DNA of 64,000 nucleotides from JAGXFP01 sp039714535 (GCA_039714535.1 JBDLJC010000007.1:23542-87541); one strand, 5' to 3'. Numbered from the stretch's first letter, positions 1 through 9,761 are shown. The notes: generated by a model from the sequence alone, not told the origin. Made by a program: numbers and translations.

Positions 1-198
1 TCCACCTGTGGATTATCGGCCTTCCCTTTTTTTGCATAAAATGTGGCAACGACAAGCTCATAGCACAGTCTTGGCCAAACTTTCGCCTTCATTCTGGAAC
101 CAAGAAGGGCAGGGGGCTTCTGCGATTTTTATTTCCAACTAATCTGTTATAGAATAAACTTATAGACCTGAAAATTAATCCGGGGTGCCACGACACAA
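1..198. other. Leader region before the exporter gene
   Basis: No gene is recognised in the first 198 bases. A short A+T-rich stretch precedes the GTG start of the exporter; no convincing ribosome-binding site, riboswitch or terminator is visible. Confidence 0.4.
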
Positions 199-2703
199 GT
201 GAAAAAAAACATCTCAACCATATATGACTCTCTGATATTGAAGCGACCCCTCATAACCCTCTTCATTACCTTGGCGGCAGTTGGTTTCTTTGCCTGGCAT
301 ATCCCGGATTTCAAGCTGGATGCCTCTGGCGACTCGCTGGTCCTCGAAAATGATGCTGACCTCTATTATCATCGGCAGATAACCGAACGATACGGGACCG
401 GTGAAATCCTGGTTATTACCTATACGGCCCAAACCGATCTTTTTGCGGCCGAGACCCTTGCCGACCTTAAGAAACTCAGGGATGAGTTACGGCAACTTAA
501 GGGAGTTGACTCGGTCACGACCCTCCTTGATGTACCTCTAATCTTTAGCACCGACATCTCACTCTCAGATGTGGCCGATAAAGACAAGCTTATGACTTTG
601 GAAAAATCAGAGATCGATAAGCAGACGGTCATCACCGAGCTGACTGAAAACCCTCTTTATAAGGGCCGGCTGCTCAGCGAAGATGGCCGGACCACTGCTC
701 TGTTGGTCAATCTGCCGATTGATCAGATCTATCGAAACCTGCTGACCAGTCGCTATAAGCTACGGGAGAAAAAGTCTCTAGGAATACTTTCTGAGCAAGA
801 GGCTGGTGAACTCGATGAAGTCTCAGCGGCCTACCGGTTAAACCTGACCAGACTCCAACATGAAGAAAACAGGTTGGTTGAAGCAGTTCGCCAGGTTATC
901 GGCAACCACCGGGAGCATGCCCAACTTTATCTGGGCGGGGTTCCGATGATCGCTACCGACATGATCACCTTTATCGAGAATGATTTGCTGGTTTTCGGGA
1001 TTGGGGTGTTTCTCTTCCTGGTTATTACCCTGAGCATTATCTTCCGCAAACCCCGTTGGGTGGTCCTGTCCCTGCTCTGCTGTGGTGCGGCAGTAGTGAC
1101 CATGATCGGTTTACTGGGGATGATGGATTGGCGGGTCACCGTCATCTCTTCCAACTTTATATCCCTGATGCTGATCCTGACCATGGCCCTGACTATCCAC
1201 CTGATTGAGCGCTATCTGGAGATTCACGCCCGTAACCCAGAGGTAAACCAACGCTATCTGGTCCTGTTAACGGTCCAGACCATCGCCAGACCCTGTTTTT
1301 ATACGGCCCTGACCACGGCGATCGCCTTTATTTCCTTGGTGGTCAGCGGCATCAGACCGGTTATCGATTTCGGTATAATGATGTCCATTGGCCTGCTTGT
1401 CTCCTTCATTCTGGCCTTCCTATTATTCCCAGCCTCGGTTTGCCTGCTCAACAAGGATACCTCCGGGGCCGGCGAGGATTTCAGCGATCCATTCACCATG
1501 GTCTTCGCCAGGATAACGGAGCACCACGGCGGCAAGGTTATAATTCTGGGTCTGATTCTGGCTATAATCAGCTGGGTCGGAATTACCAGGCTCAAGGTTG
1601 ACAACCGATTTATCGATTATTTCCGGGAAAAGACCGAGATCTACCAAGGCATGAGTCTTATTGATCGTAAATTAGGGGGCACCACCCCGCTTGATTTGGT
1701 GATCGATTTCAAGTTGGAGGAAGAGAGCTACTTCGAGGAAGACGAGTTTTTTGAGGATGATAACAGTGAGGATGTTGAATCAAAATGGTTTGCTGACGTC
1801 TATACCATGGAAGAGATTGAGGCAATCCACGACTATCTTGATTCTCTGAACGAAACCGGCGAGGTTCTCTCCCTGGCCACTTTGGGGAAGATTACCAGCC
1901 GGCTTAACGACAATATCCCTCTCGAAAATTACGAACTGGCCATTCTCCATAAAAAAATCCCGGCCGAGATCAGAGAAATGCTGGTCGATCCCTATGTTGC
2001 GGAAGATATCACCCAGGCCCGTTTTACGATGCGGATAATCGAGTCGGGCCAGCAGCTGAGCCGGAAAGAATTGCAAGCCAATATCAAGGATTTTCTGGTC
2101 GGGGAGATGGGTCTGACCGAAAAACAGATTCACTTCACCAATATGTATATCCTCTATAACAATATGCTCGATAGTCTGTTCAGATCGCAGATCATGACCA
2201 TCGGCATGGTTTTCCTGGCGATTGCGTTAATGTTTCTGATCCTCTTTCACTCGGTCTCTCTGGCCCTGATTGCCATTGTTAAAAACATTCTGCCGGTGGC
2301 GATGGTGCTGGGACTCATGGGCTGGCTGGGTATTTCCCTCGACATGATGACGATCACCATCGCTTCGATTACCATCGGCATTTCGGTGGACGACACCATC
2401 CATTACATCCACCGCTTCCAGAAGGAGTTCCCCCTAGACCGCAACTACCTGGCCACGATGAACCGCTGCCATCGTAGTATCGGCCGGGCCATATTTTATA
2501 CGACGGTAACGATTACCATCGGTTTTTCAATCCTGGTTATGTCAAACTTTATTCCGACCATCTATTTCGGCCTGTTTACCGGGTTCGCAATGCTGGCTGC
2601 CCTGCTTGGCGACCTTACCTTTCTCCCGAAGATGCTGGTGCTTTGCAAACCCTTGGGCCGGGAAGGATTGCCTCAAAATGATAAAGAAAAACATTGTTTA
2701 TAA
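199..2703 (+). CDS. MMPL/RND-superfamily exporter
   Basis: An 834-residue inner-membrane protein with the RND/MMPL layout. TM1 is at about residues 18-36, followed by a large extracytoplasmic loop to about 255, a five-helix bundle at about 258-420, another helix near 445, a second extracytoplasmic loop, and a final five-helix bundle at about 690-815. The two helix bundles resemble sterol-sensing/Patched-like domains. The motif GISVDDTIHYIHR in the second bundle is typical of predicted exporters of the RND superfamily. An unusual acidic run of Glu/Asp/Phe sits in loop 2 near residues 505-530. Family members move lipids, hopanoids or other hydrophobic compounds by proton motive force; the substrate here cannot be told. 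Translation starts at GTG. The small gene 2707-2910 follows after 3 bases, so cotranscription is likely. Confidence 0.85.
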   Translation: MKKNISTIYDSLILKRPLITLFITLAAVGFFAWHIPDFKLDASGDSLVLENDADLYYHRQITERYGTGEILVITYTAQTDLFAAETLADLKKLRDELRQLKGVDSVTTLLDVPLIFSTDISLSDVADKDKLMTLEKSEIDKQTVITELTENPLYKGRLLSEDGRTTALLVNLPIDQIYRNLLTSRYKLREKKSLGILSEQEAGELDEVSAAYRLNLTRLQHEENRLVEAVRQVIGNHREHAQLYLGGVPMIATDMITFIENDLLVFGIGVFLFLVITLSIIFRKPRWVVLSLLCCGAAVVTMIGLLGMMDWRVTVISSNFISLMLILTMALTIHLIERYLEIHARNPEVNQRYLVLLTVQTIARPCFYTALTTAIAFISLVVSGIRPVIDFGIMMSIGLLVSFILAFLLFPASVCLLNKDTSGAGEDFSDPFTMVFARITEHHGGKVIILGLILAIISWVGITRLKVDNRFIDYFREKTEIYQGMSLIDRKLGGTTPLDLVIDFKLEEESYFEEDEFFEDDNSEDVESKWFADVYTMEEIEAIHDYLDSLNETGEVLSLATLGKITSRLNDNIPLENYELAILHKKIPAEIREMLVDPYVAEDITQARFTMRIIESGQQLSRKELQANIKDFLVGEMGLTEKQIHFTNMYILYNNMLDSLFRSQIMTIGMVFLAIALMFLILFHSVSLALIAIVKNILPVAMVLGLMGWLGISLDMMTITIASITIGISVDDTIHYIHRFQKEFPLDRNYLATMNRCHRSIGRAIFYTTVTITIGFSILVMSNFIPTIYFGLFTGFAMLAALLGDLTFLPKMLVLCKPLGREGLPQNDKEKHCL

Positions 2704-2706
2704 ATT

Positions 2707-2910
2707 ATGAAGCCTGGCGATAAGATGGAAGACAATAAAAAATGTAACGGTTGTGGCGGATCTGGCCAGATAAGTTTTTTCAAAGGGGTAAGCCGGTTTC
2801 TGATCTCCTGCGAGGAATGCCCGGAGTGCTCAGGACTGGGTTACACTACCTCCGGGGGCAGAGGTGAAGAATCGACAGAATTGTCCGATAAAACCAAAAG
2901 GAGTAAATAA
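2707..2910 (+). CDS. Small DnaJ-type zinc-finger protein
   Basis: A 67-residue protein carrying two CxxCxGxG repeats (CNGCGGSG near residues 13-20 and CPECSGLG near 38-45), the zinc-binding pattern of the DnaJ cysteine-rich domain and related small proteins. There is no J domain. An alternative start is the ATG at 2725. It is squeezed between the exporter and the Bfd/CopZ-like gene, suggesting one operon. Its role is unknown; metal-dependent protein or RNA contacts are possible by analogy only. Confidence 0.6.
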   Translation: MKPGDKMEDNKKCNGCGGSGQISFFKGVSRFLISCEECPECSGLGYTTSGGRGEESTELSDKTKRSK

Positions 2911-2914
2911 AGTC

Positions 2915-3139
2915 ATGGCTGACGACCTCATCTGTTATTGCTTCAGATATAGCAAAGAAGATATCCGTAATGATTATCAAAAAAATGGCCAATCCCTGAT
3001 CAGGGAGAGAATAGTTACCGAGAAAAAGCAGGGTAACTGCAAATGCGCCGAGACAAACCCCAAGGGGCGCTGATGTTTGGCCGATGTTAACCAGGTGGTT
3101 AACGAGATCTCAGGGAAAAAGCAACTAGACTCCTTCTAG
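2915..3139 (+). CDS. CopZ-N/Bfd-like [2Fe-2S] small protein, probable selenoprotein
   Basis: The ATG at 2915 follows the ribosome-binding site AAAAGGAG. The frame meets TGA at 3071-3073 and continues to TAG at 3137-3139, giving 74 residues with Sec at 53. Motifs are CYCF near the N-terminus and CKC-x5-PKGRUCLADV. Homologous CopZ N-terminal/Bfd-like domains keep a CYCF...C.C...NPxGxCC pattern and bind iron-sulfur or zinc, so the UGA stands at a Cys of the expected CC pair. Homology continues after the UGA (CLADVNQVVNEI), which argues against a real stop. A hairpin GTTAACC-AGGT-GGTTAAC starts 12 nt after the UGA, as a bacterial SECIS should. A likely role is a redox or metal-delivery partner. 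The alternative is a truncated 52-residue protein. Confidence 0.62.
3086..3103 (+). promoter_or_regulatory. SECIS-like hairpin of the small selenoprotein
   Basis: A perfect 7-bp stem closes an AGGT loop. It starts 12 nt after the UGA at 3071-3073, so its loop is 19 nt from the UGA. Bacterial SECIS elements place an apical loop with a G-U pair of SelB contacts at about this distance (E. coli fdhF is the reference case). Confidence 0.55.
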
Positions 3140-3409
3140 TCCACCCATCTTGACCCAAGTCCAGTTTTAACAATATCTGGGATATTTTACAGACAAACTC
3201 AATAAGCTTCACCTAGCCAATCCCCACCGCCGCAATTCTCTTTAAACTCTGCTGTTTGCCGCAATTTCTATGCACCACAGGCAATAATTTTTCATCTGAG
3301 GGTAGGGGGAATACCCTTAAAGAATACATGGAAACCCTAATTGACTGGCAATACGCTGAACAGGTAACATTGGCTTGCATAAGTTAAATTACTAACGAAG
3401 CGGAGCGAT

Positions 3410-3751
3410 ATGTCCATGATTAAATCAGAAAAAAATCTAGTGTGGGCAAAGCGAATGACATTGATCGGTTCAATTGGCAGCTGGCTGTTGCTCTTGCCGA
3501 TTGTTCTGGATTATCTGCAAAGTGGGAAGCTCTTGATCTCAATCAATCAAGATCTGGTTATGCTTAGTTTTTCCCTGGCCCTCATAGGCTTGGTCTCCGG
3601 GATAGAGGTGCATGCAGATAGCCCCTTTAAGGAAGTAATGGAGCATAAAGGTTCCACCAAACTTTTTACGGTGTGCCTGTTTTCTTCCGCTCTGTTGGTC
3701 TTGGGGCTATGTATGTTTTTGTTAACCCCATATTTTTGCACCAGCGCCTAA
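3410..3751 (+). CDS. Small three-helix membrane protein
   Basis: A 113-residue protein of unknown family. Hydrophobic segments at about residues 17-35, 48-64 and 86-108 suggest three membrane helices. It starts at ATG after the weak ribosome-binding site GCGGAGCGAT. The 270 bases upstream hold no gene after the small selenoprotein; they contain a G-rich inverted motif GGTAGGGGGAATACCC near 3301-3316 that could be a regulatory site. Confidence 0.55.
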   Translation: MSMIKSEKNLVWAKRMTLIGSIGSWLLLLPIVLDYLQSGKLLISINQDLVMLSFSLALIGLVSGIEVHADSPFKEVMEHKGSTKLFTVCLFSSALLVLGLCMFLLTPYFCTSA

Positions 3752-3828
3752 AAACAACGCCTGCATCTCCCGGGAAATTGTAGTATTAACCCACTTGGGA
3801 TGCCAGTTTCGGCCAGATCCTGATTATC

Positions 3829-4476
3829 TCAACCCGTCCCTTTAACCAATTCAGCCATGTCTTTTCTTATCTGCGCGTACCTCTCAGCGCTGACTCCCGC
3901 ACCAAGAGCAACGGTCTCGGCCATTTTAGCGGTCAGAAAATCCCCGGGACCGTGGGCATCGGCATTGACAGCCAACAAGGCGCTAGTTTCCTGGGCTATC
4001 TTTGCCACATGGCCGTTGGTCAGGGAATGACCTTTGCGACCGGAAAGTTCCAAAAAAACGCCCTTTCCGGCTGCCGCTTTCGCATCCTCTATTGTTATCA
4101 AACCGGGGTGGGAGAGGATGTCGATCCCGGCCTCAATGGCCGCTCGATTGGTTCCGGATCTGACCGGTTCGACCGGTGTCTCACCATGGGCAACGACGAT
4201 GATAGCGCCAAGCTTGCGGGCCCTGGCGGTAAGATCAGCAAACATTTCAGGCGGCACATGGGTTAATTCAATGCCGGGGATTAGCCGGGTCTTTGAGTAA
4301 CGATTAAGGTCATTGGCGGCCTGGACGATTCGGGGAATAATCCAATCCATATTTGATGAATCGGCATGGTCCGTAATTGCCACGGCGTTATAGCCCAGGA
4401 CTTCTACCCGGCGGAGATGTTCGGCCGGGACTAGCTCGCCATCACTGAAAAAGGTATGGGTATGTAGATCAATCAT
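3829..4476 (-). CDS. PHP-domain phosphoesterase
   Basis: A 215-residue PHP-family protein. HTHTFFSDGE at residues 4-13 is the first metal-binding motif; HADSS near 37, an H in VVAHGE near 95, LSHPG near 121 and NADAHG near 170 complete the His/Asp set of a polymerase-and-histidinol-phosphatase metallohydrolase. Family members hydrolyse phosphoesters such as histidinol phosphate or nucleotides; the compact length fits the stand-alone histidinol-phosphatase-like group, but the substrate is not defined by sequence. It is transcribed on its own on the minus strand, convergent with the 3410-3751 gene. Confidence 0.8.
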   Translation of the reverse strand: MIDLHTHTFFSDGELVPAEHLRRVEVLGYNAVAITDHADSSNMDWIIPRIVQAANDLNRYSKTRLIPGIELTHVPPEMFADLTARARKLGAIIVVAHGETPVEPVRSGTNRAAIEAGIDILSHPGLITIEDAKAAAGKGVFLELSGRKGHSLTNGHVAKIAQETSALLAVNADAHGPGDFLTAKMAETVALGAGVSAERYAQIRKDMAELVKGTG

Positions 4477-4651
4477 GCTGATTTCCTTTTAGACAGATTT
4501 TAGTGCCTTACTCCTGGACTACTGTCATAGAAGAAACAAGAAACTAAAAGGGGCTTTATATCCCCTGATAGCTTGCAAATTCCCGTTAAGGCGCTTATCC
4601 AGGACTTTGTTTTATTTCCAGTTATCTGGATTAGATGATTAATAGACTACC

Positions 4652-5989
4652 TTATATCAAGCTACCGCGCAAAGAGTGCAGACAGGCCTCATCAATCTTG
4701 ACACTGAGTATCTGACCTGGCTTAATGCCGGCGGGGCCGGTAAAATTAACGATATGATTAGAGCCGGTCCGCCCACTCCACTGACCATCTCCGGTGCGAC
4801 TCTCTCCCTCTACCATAATCTCCAACACCCGACCGACGTATTCACGATGGCGTTCATTGGTGATTTCCTGTTGCCGGGTTTGCAAACGGCTAAGTCTGGC
4901 GACCTTAACGTCTTTGGCAACCTTATTCTCAAAACCAGCCGAAACCGTGTTGGGCCGATCAGAGTATTTAAATGAATAGGTGCTATGGTAACGAACTTTC
5001 TCCAGAAGAAGCATGGTAGCGGCAAATTCTTCATCGGTCTCGCCGGGAAAACCAACGATAATATCAGTAGTTATGGCAATATCAGGGCTGTATTGGCGTA
5101 ATCCCTCGACCTTCTCCAGATACTGCTCAATATTGTATTTTCGGTTCATCCTTTTTAAAACAGCGTCGGCGCCGGACTGGACCGGCAGATGAAAGTGGGG
5201 ACAAAGATTATCAAGCTCAGCAAAGCATGCCATAAGATCTTCGGAGAGATCCTTGGGATTTGAAGTGGTAAAGCGCAATCTGATCACTCCGGGAATGGCG
5301 GCAACCAGCCTCAGGAGAGCAGAAAAATCCGGATAATCACCATCCTGGCGGTCAAGACCATAAGAATTGACATTCTGGCCGAGCAGGGTAATCTCGCGAA
5401 CCCCATGGGCGACAAGTTGTTTAACCTCTCCGATAATATCTTCCGGCGAACGGCTTACCTCGCGGCCTCTGGTATGGGGGACCACACAGTAGGTGCAAAA
5501 ATTATTACAACCCTGCATGATGGTGACAAAACGTTTGTGGGGTAGGGCGGTACCAGCCAAATCCGGCAATAGGGAAGGGATCGAGAAAGAAGCGGGCTGC
5601 TCGATTGCCGTAGCTTTCATTCCATTCTGCGCAACTTTGTTAATTAATTCCGGCAACTGATAGATTGCCTGGGGACCCACCACCAAATCGACGTGACCCA
5701 TGCGGTCCTGAATTTTCGCTCCTTCCTGTTGGGCCACACAACCGGTAACCGCAACAATCAGGCTGGGGTTCTTTTTTTTAGACAGTCGCAAGCGACCAAG
5801 CAGGCTCATGGCCTTTTGCTCAGCCTTGCCTCTGATGCTGCAGGTATTTACCACTACGACATCGGCCCGGTCCATATCGCTGGTTATGAGATAGTCAGCC
5901 CGGCTTAACAGTTGGGCCATGATCTCCGTGTCACGCTCGTTCATCTGACAGCCGAAGGTTTCAATATATGCTTGCTTGGTAGAACTCAT
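4652..5989 (-). CDS. miaB: tRNA-2-methylthio-N6-dimethylallyladenosine synthase
   Basis: A methylthiotransferase that adds the 2-methylthio group to i6A37 of tRNAs. From the ATG at 5989 it has 445 residues. The N-terminal UPF0004 domain has Cys14 (FGCQMN), Cys50 (NTCSIR) and Cys84 (TGCVAQ) for the auxiliary cluster. Radical SAM motif CNNFCTYC lies at 161-168 and a TRAM-type RNA-binding domain is at the C-terminus. A GTG 30 bases upstream (6019) would add ten residues, but the AAGGAAAG site and family alignment favour 5989. It is last in a purB-DUF4911-miaB minus-strand set. Its substrate-preparing partner miaA is at 10292-11269. Confidence 0.93.
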   Translation of the reverse strand: MSSTKQAYIETFGCQMNERDTEIMAQLLSRADYLITSDMDRADVVVVNTCSIRGKAEQKAMSLLGRLRLSKKKNPSLIVAVTGCVAQQEGAKIQDRMGHVDLVVGPQAIYQLPELINKVAQNGMKATAIEQPASFSIPSLLPDLAGTALPHKRFVTIMQGCNNFCTYCVVPHTRGREVSRSPEDIIGEVKQLVAHGVREITLLGQNVNSYGLDRQDGDYPDFSALLRLVAAIPGVIRLRFTTSNPKDLSEDLMACFAELDNLCPHFHLPVQSGADAVLKRMNRKYNIEQYLEKVEGLRQYSPDIAITTDIIVGFPGETDEEFAATMLLLEKVRYHSTYSFKYSDRPNTVSAGFENKVAKDVKVARLSRLQTRQQEITNERHREYVGRVLEIMVEGESRTGDGQWSGRTGSNHIVNFTGPAGIKPGQILSVKIDEACLHSLRGSLI

Positions 5990-6073
5990 AACAGTAAAAC
6001 TCTTTCCTTGATTTACCACCCACGTAACATCAATATGTTACACAAAGCAGTTAATGCTATTTCTAGGTTTACT

Positions 6074-6292
6074 CTAGACTACGAAAATTGGTTTGAGAGA
6101 ATCGAGTAAGCCAATCAGTTCATCGCGACAGGACGGAAAATAGTGGAGGGAGATCAAGCCAATATCACGGTTAACCGTTGTTAATGTTGCAAGACCGTCA
6201 TATCCCTCCAGAATAAACTTCAACAGCGCGATCTTGCTAAGTGGTAGCCTGGCATATAATGACGCCAAAACAGGTGGTTGGCTACCCATCAT
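6074..6292 (-). CDS. DUF4911-like small protein
   Basis: A 72-residue protein whose core LKFILEGYDGLATLTTV followed by CRDELIGLLDSL resembles, from memory, the DUF4911 family of Desulfobacterota. Its ATG overlaps the purB stop by one base (TAATG), which signals translational coupling, and miaB follows downstream. No catalytic motif is seen; function unknown. The frame is supported by the tight junction and by protein-like composition. Confidence 0.68.
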   Translation of the reverse strand: MMGSQPPVLASLYARLPLSKIALLKFILEGYDGLATLTTVNRDIGLISLHYFPSCRDELIGLLDSLKPIFVV

Positions 6293-7737
6293 TAAACCGA
6301 GAGTGAGCTATCGATGCCGCCCAATAGATCTTTATGTCTATCCAGACAGGGGACAACGACCTCATCCAGATATTCATCGGTTTGGGCGCTGGCTCGACCG
6401 GTAAATTCACTGCCATCCCCAACCAATCCGGCCAATTCCTCGTGTGAGAAGGGGATAGCCACATCATCGGCCAGCCTTTTAAGGAGATCGTTATCGAGAC
6501 CCTCCTCTTTAACGACACGACCTGCGGCCACCGAATGAACCTTGACTACCTCGTGCATTTCCTGGCGACTCTTGCCACGTTCAACGCTGGCCATCAGGAT
6601 CTTCTCGGTGGCCATAAAAGGCAACTCCTGTAGTAAGTGTTTGCTAATTTGTCTCGGAAAAACAACCATATCGCTTGTAATATTAAGGTATAACTTTAAC
6701 ACGGCGTCGGTTAACAAAAAGGCCTGGGGGATGTCCATCCGCCTGATGGCCGAATCGTCAAGGGTTCGCTCAAACCACTGATTAGCGAAGGTGGCCGCAA
6801 AATCAGCGGATAGACCCATCAGTTTGCGAGCCAGGCCTGTCATGCGCTCTGAGCGCATAGGGTTGCGTTTGTAAGCCATAGCGGAGCTACCGACTTGTTT
6901 TTTGGCAAAAGGTTCTTCCTGAACCTTGAGATTGGAAAGAAGGCGAAGGTCGACAGCAAATTTATGGGCTGAGGAACCAATGCCGGCCATGGTTTCTCCT
7001 ATTTTCATATCGAGCTTTCGAGTATATGTTTGCCCGGTAACAGCAAAAACATCGCTAAAACCGAGCTTTGAAGCGACAAGCTCATCCAGCTCTCTAACCT
7101 TTTTATGGTCACCCTTGAAGAGCTCGAGGAAGGTGGCCTGGGTGCCGACAGTGCCCTTGGCGCCCCTGGCCTTGATCTGCAGCTCCAGGCCCTCAATATA
7201 GTCCAGGTCCATTAAAAGGTCTTGGATGTAGAGGGTGTGACGTTTACCGACCGTGGTCGGCTGGGCAGGCTGGTAATGTGTGTAGCCAAGTGTAGTCAAG
7301 TCTTTGTGTTTACGACAAAAAACAGCAAGATTAGAGATGACGTTAAGCAAGGCTTTTTTGATCAACCGCAAGGCTTGCCTGTGAAGGATGAGGTCGGTAT
7401 TGCAGCCCACAAACTGCGAGGTGGCCCCCAGATGAATAACCGGCTCAGCTGCAGGGCATTTTTGCCCGTAAGCGTAAACATGGGCCATAACATCATGGCG
7501 GATCTCTTTTTCTTTGGCTGCAGCAACCTCGAAATCGATGTCTTTCGCATGGGCCTTAAGCTCCGCGACCATTTCCGACGTTACAATGTCGCCAAGGCCA
7601 AGCTCATTCTGGGCCTCAGCGAGGGCGATCCAACAACGTCGCCAGTTCTCAATCCGGTTTCTTTCTGAGAAGACTGCCTGCATCTCGGTGCTGGTATAGC
7701 GGCCAACAAGGGGCTCCTGATAGATATCGCGGTTCAT
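6292..7737 (-). CDS. purB: Adenylosuccinate lyase
   Basis: A 481-residue member of the fumarase/aspartase superfamily that cleaves SAICAR and adenylosuccinate in purine synthesis. The signature loop GSSAMAYKRNPMRSE carries the flexible-loop serines; the HLGATSQFV and THYQPAQPTT segments supply active-site His/Thr residues. Length suits the longer PurB type. It heads the purB-DUF4911-miaB transcription unit. Confidence 0.93.
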   Translation of the reverse strand: MNRDIYQEPLVGRYTSTEMQAVFSERNRIENWRRCWIALAEAQNELGLGDIVTSEMVAELKAHAKDIDFEVAAAKEKEIRHDVMAHVYAYGQKCPAAEPVIHLGATSQFVGCNTDLILHRQALRLIKKALLNVISNLAVFCRKHKDLTTLGYTHYQPAQPTTVGKRHTLYIQDLLMDLDYIEGLELQIKARGAKGTVGTQATFLELFKGDHKKVRELDELVASKLGFSDVFAVTGQTYTRKLDMKIGETMAGIGSSAHKFAVDLRLLSNLKVQEEPFAKKQVGSSAMAYKRNPMRSERMTGLARKLMGLSADFAATFANQWFERTLDDSAIRRMDIPQAFLLTDAVLKLYLNITSDMVVFPRQISKHLLQELPFMATEKILMASVERGKSRQEMHEVVKVHSVAAGRVVKEEGLDNDLLKRLADDVAIPFSHEELAGLVGDGSEFTGRASAQTDEYLDEVVVPCLDRHKDLLGGIDSSLSV

Positions 7738-7964
7738 TTAATACTCCTGGACTTGTTTTTTATGTTTGGAATCCTCCTTTACCAAAATTAGCCGATAAAT
7801 GCTCGTATAAGGTAGAGGGTTCATCTTTTTATGGTGTTCGCCAACAGGGATATACTGCTGTTGGTTTAATTGGTTTTACGAAGAGCCGATTCTTAGCCTA
7901 CATTACCTATGTCGCATAATGTATATTATGTGTAGTTAAGTAAAGTTAACGACAATACAGCTAG

Positions 7965-9707
7965 TTAGGTCGGTGTCTTAATGTCTTCCGCCCTAACTTC
8001 CCACTTGCTGGTTCCACGAAATTCATTTTTTGTGATCGTAAAAGCCAGCTTGACCGCCCCATCTTTTACAGTCGGCAATAGATGCGCCATCCCGAAAGCA
8101 ACTCCACTTACAGCCGCACCATCCTTACCAAGCCTGAAACGCATTGAATCCTTGCCGATCTTCCTGGCCCCAAAAAGATCGACGGTTTCACCTGCATTGC
8201 AAAAAACCGGTTCCCGGTTACCATGCCCAAAAGGCTCCAGCTTTTCGTAGTATTCAAGGAATTTATCGTCCATCAGCTCATTAATTGAGGCCCTGAGGTT
8301 TACACGGATTGTCGGTCGCAGATCAATCCCTTCTATTTTTCGATTTACAGAGGCCTCAAATTTTGCGGAAAAATCATCTATGGCTTTATTTTTTACGGTC
8401 AAACCAGCTGCTGCCTTGTGACCACCAAATTTTTCAAGCAGATCTGAACATTCTTCGAGTACCTCAAACATATTAATGCCATCGATGGATCGAACCGACC
8501 CGCTCGCCAACCCCTTATCGCCAGAAACCAGCACTATAACCGGACGATAATAGGCTTTAGCTATTCGTGATGCAACCAAACCGGCAACCCCGACATGCCA
8601 GTCACCATTGACCAGAACCAGGGTTTTTCTACCCATCTCCATCTGCACTTCCGCTTGACGACACGCCTCCTGGAATATTTTCTCAGATAACTCTTTGCGA
8701 AACTTGTTGGCATCTTCCAGTTCATTGGCATAACCTGCCACCTTGGCGGGCTCCTCCCCCACCAGAAGTTCCACCGCCAAACGAGGATCTCCCACCCGCC
8801 CGGCTGCATTAATTCTGGGGGCCACTTGAAAACCTATGTGGCCGGAGTTTATGGAAGCCGGTGAGATTCCGGCTTTTTTCATAAGCGCCAGAACACCTGG
8901 TCTGGGCTTATCGACCATAACCTCCAGGCCAGCTTTGACCATGACCCGGTTGGCGCCGGTCAGCGAGACCATATCGGCAACCGAGCCAATGGCAACCAGA
9001 TCGAGATATTTCTTTAAATTTGGCTGCCTGCCCTGGGGCCAATATTTTTTTTCCAGCAAGCGCGCCCGCAAAGCGGCCACAAGGTAAAAAGCTACCCCGA
9101 CCCCGGCCAATTCCTTATAGGGGAAAAGACAATCTTTTCTATGGGGGTTTATTACGGCCTCTGCTGCCGGCAACGTTGGCGGCGGCTGATGATGATCGGT
9201 GACTATCACTTTAAAACCGAGACGTTGCGCCTCAACGACTTCGGCGTGGGCGGAAATCCCGCAATCGACGGTAATCAAGATTGGCTCCTGGCAATCAACC
9301 AGATCGGGGCCACTCCGAACCCTCTGCAAGGCCTCGACGTTAAGACCATATCCTTCGGTCAATCTATCAGGGATGTAATAGCAACAGGCAAGCCCTATTT
9401 CCCTGAAAAAGGATAACAATAACGCGGTTGAAGTGATACCGTCGGCATCGTAATCGCCATAGATTAAAACCGTAGTTTTATCAGCAAGCCCTTTTTCCAG
9501 AATAGCGACTGCCTCGGCAAGCCCTGACATCTCTGTCGGCAGAGGGAGCTGGCTAAGAGATGGATTTAGAAATTCCTCGACATCTTCGCAGCTGGCAAAA
9601 CCTCTCTGGGCCAGCAACGAAGAGATCAACGACGGTATGCCATCGAGCACCACCCTCTGGCCAACAGGCTGAAACTCCCAATGTTTTTCAGGCAGTTTGC
9701 GATCCAT
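7965..9707 (-). CDS. recJ: Single-stranded-DNA-specific exonuclease RecJ
   Basis: A 580-residue DHH/DHHA1 phosphoesterase acting 5'-3' on single-stranded DNA in recombination and repair. LIYGDYDADGITSTALL (about residues 80-97) holds the DxD metal motif, VTVDCG and VTDHH complete the DHH core, and FGGHKAAAGLTV marks the DHHA1 domain. The C-terminal OB-like domain is present, so the protein is full length. It is separated from purB by about 230 bases without a gene. Confidence 0.93.
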   Translation of the reverse strand: MDRKLPEKHWEFQPVGQRVVLDGIPSLISSLLAQRGFASCEDVEEFLNPSLSQLPLPTEMSGLAEAVAILEKGLADKTTVLIYGDYDADGITSTALLLSFFREIGLACCYYIPDRLTEGYGLNVEALQRVRSGPDLVDCQEPILITVDCGISAHAEVVEAQRLGFKVIVTDHHQPPPTLPAAEAVINPHRKDCLFPYKELAGVGVAFYLVAALRARLLEKKYWPQGRQPNLKKYLDLVAIGSVADMVSLTGANRVMVKAGLEVMVDKPRPGVLALMKKAGISPASINSGHIGFQVAPRINAAGRVGDPRLAVELLVGEEPAKVAGYANELEDANKFRKELSEKIFQEACRQAEVQMEMGRKTLVLVNGDWHVGVAGLVASRIAKAYYRPVIVLVSGDKGLASGSVRSIDGINMFEVLEECSDLLEKFGGHKAAAGLTVKNKAIDDFSAKFEASVNRKIEGIDLRPTIRVNLRASINELMDDKFLEYYEKLEPFGHGNREPVFCNAGETVDLFGARKIGKDSMRFRLGKDGAAVSGVAFGMAHLLPTVKDGAVKLAFTITKNEFRGTSKWEVRAEDIKTPT

Positions 9708-9761
9708 CGTGTACTAATGTTATTCTTTAGGTGTTTTGATTATCTAGCTGCGATGAGGAGA

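Noticed and set aside
3360..3400. Sigma54-type promoter (TTGGCTTGCAT) before the small membrane protein
   Set aside because: The GG and GC elements are not at the required -24/-12 spacing.
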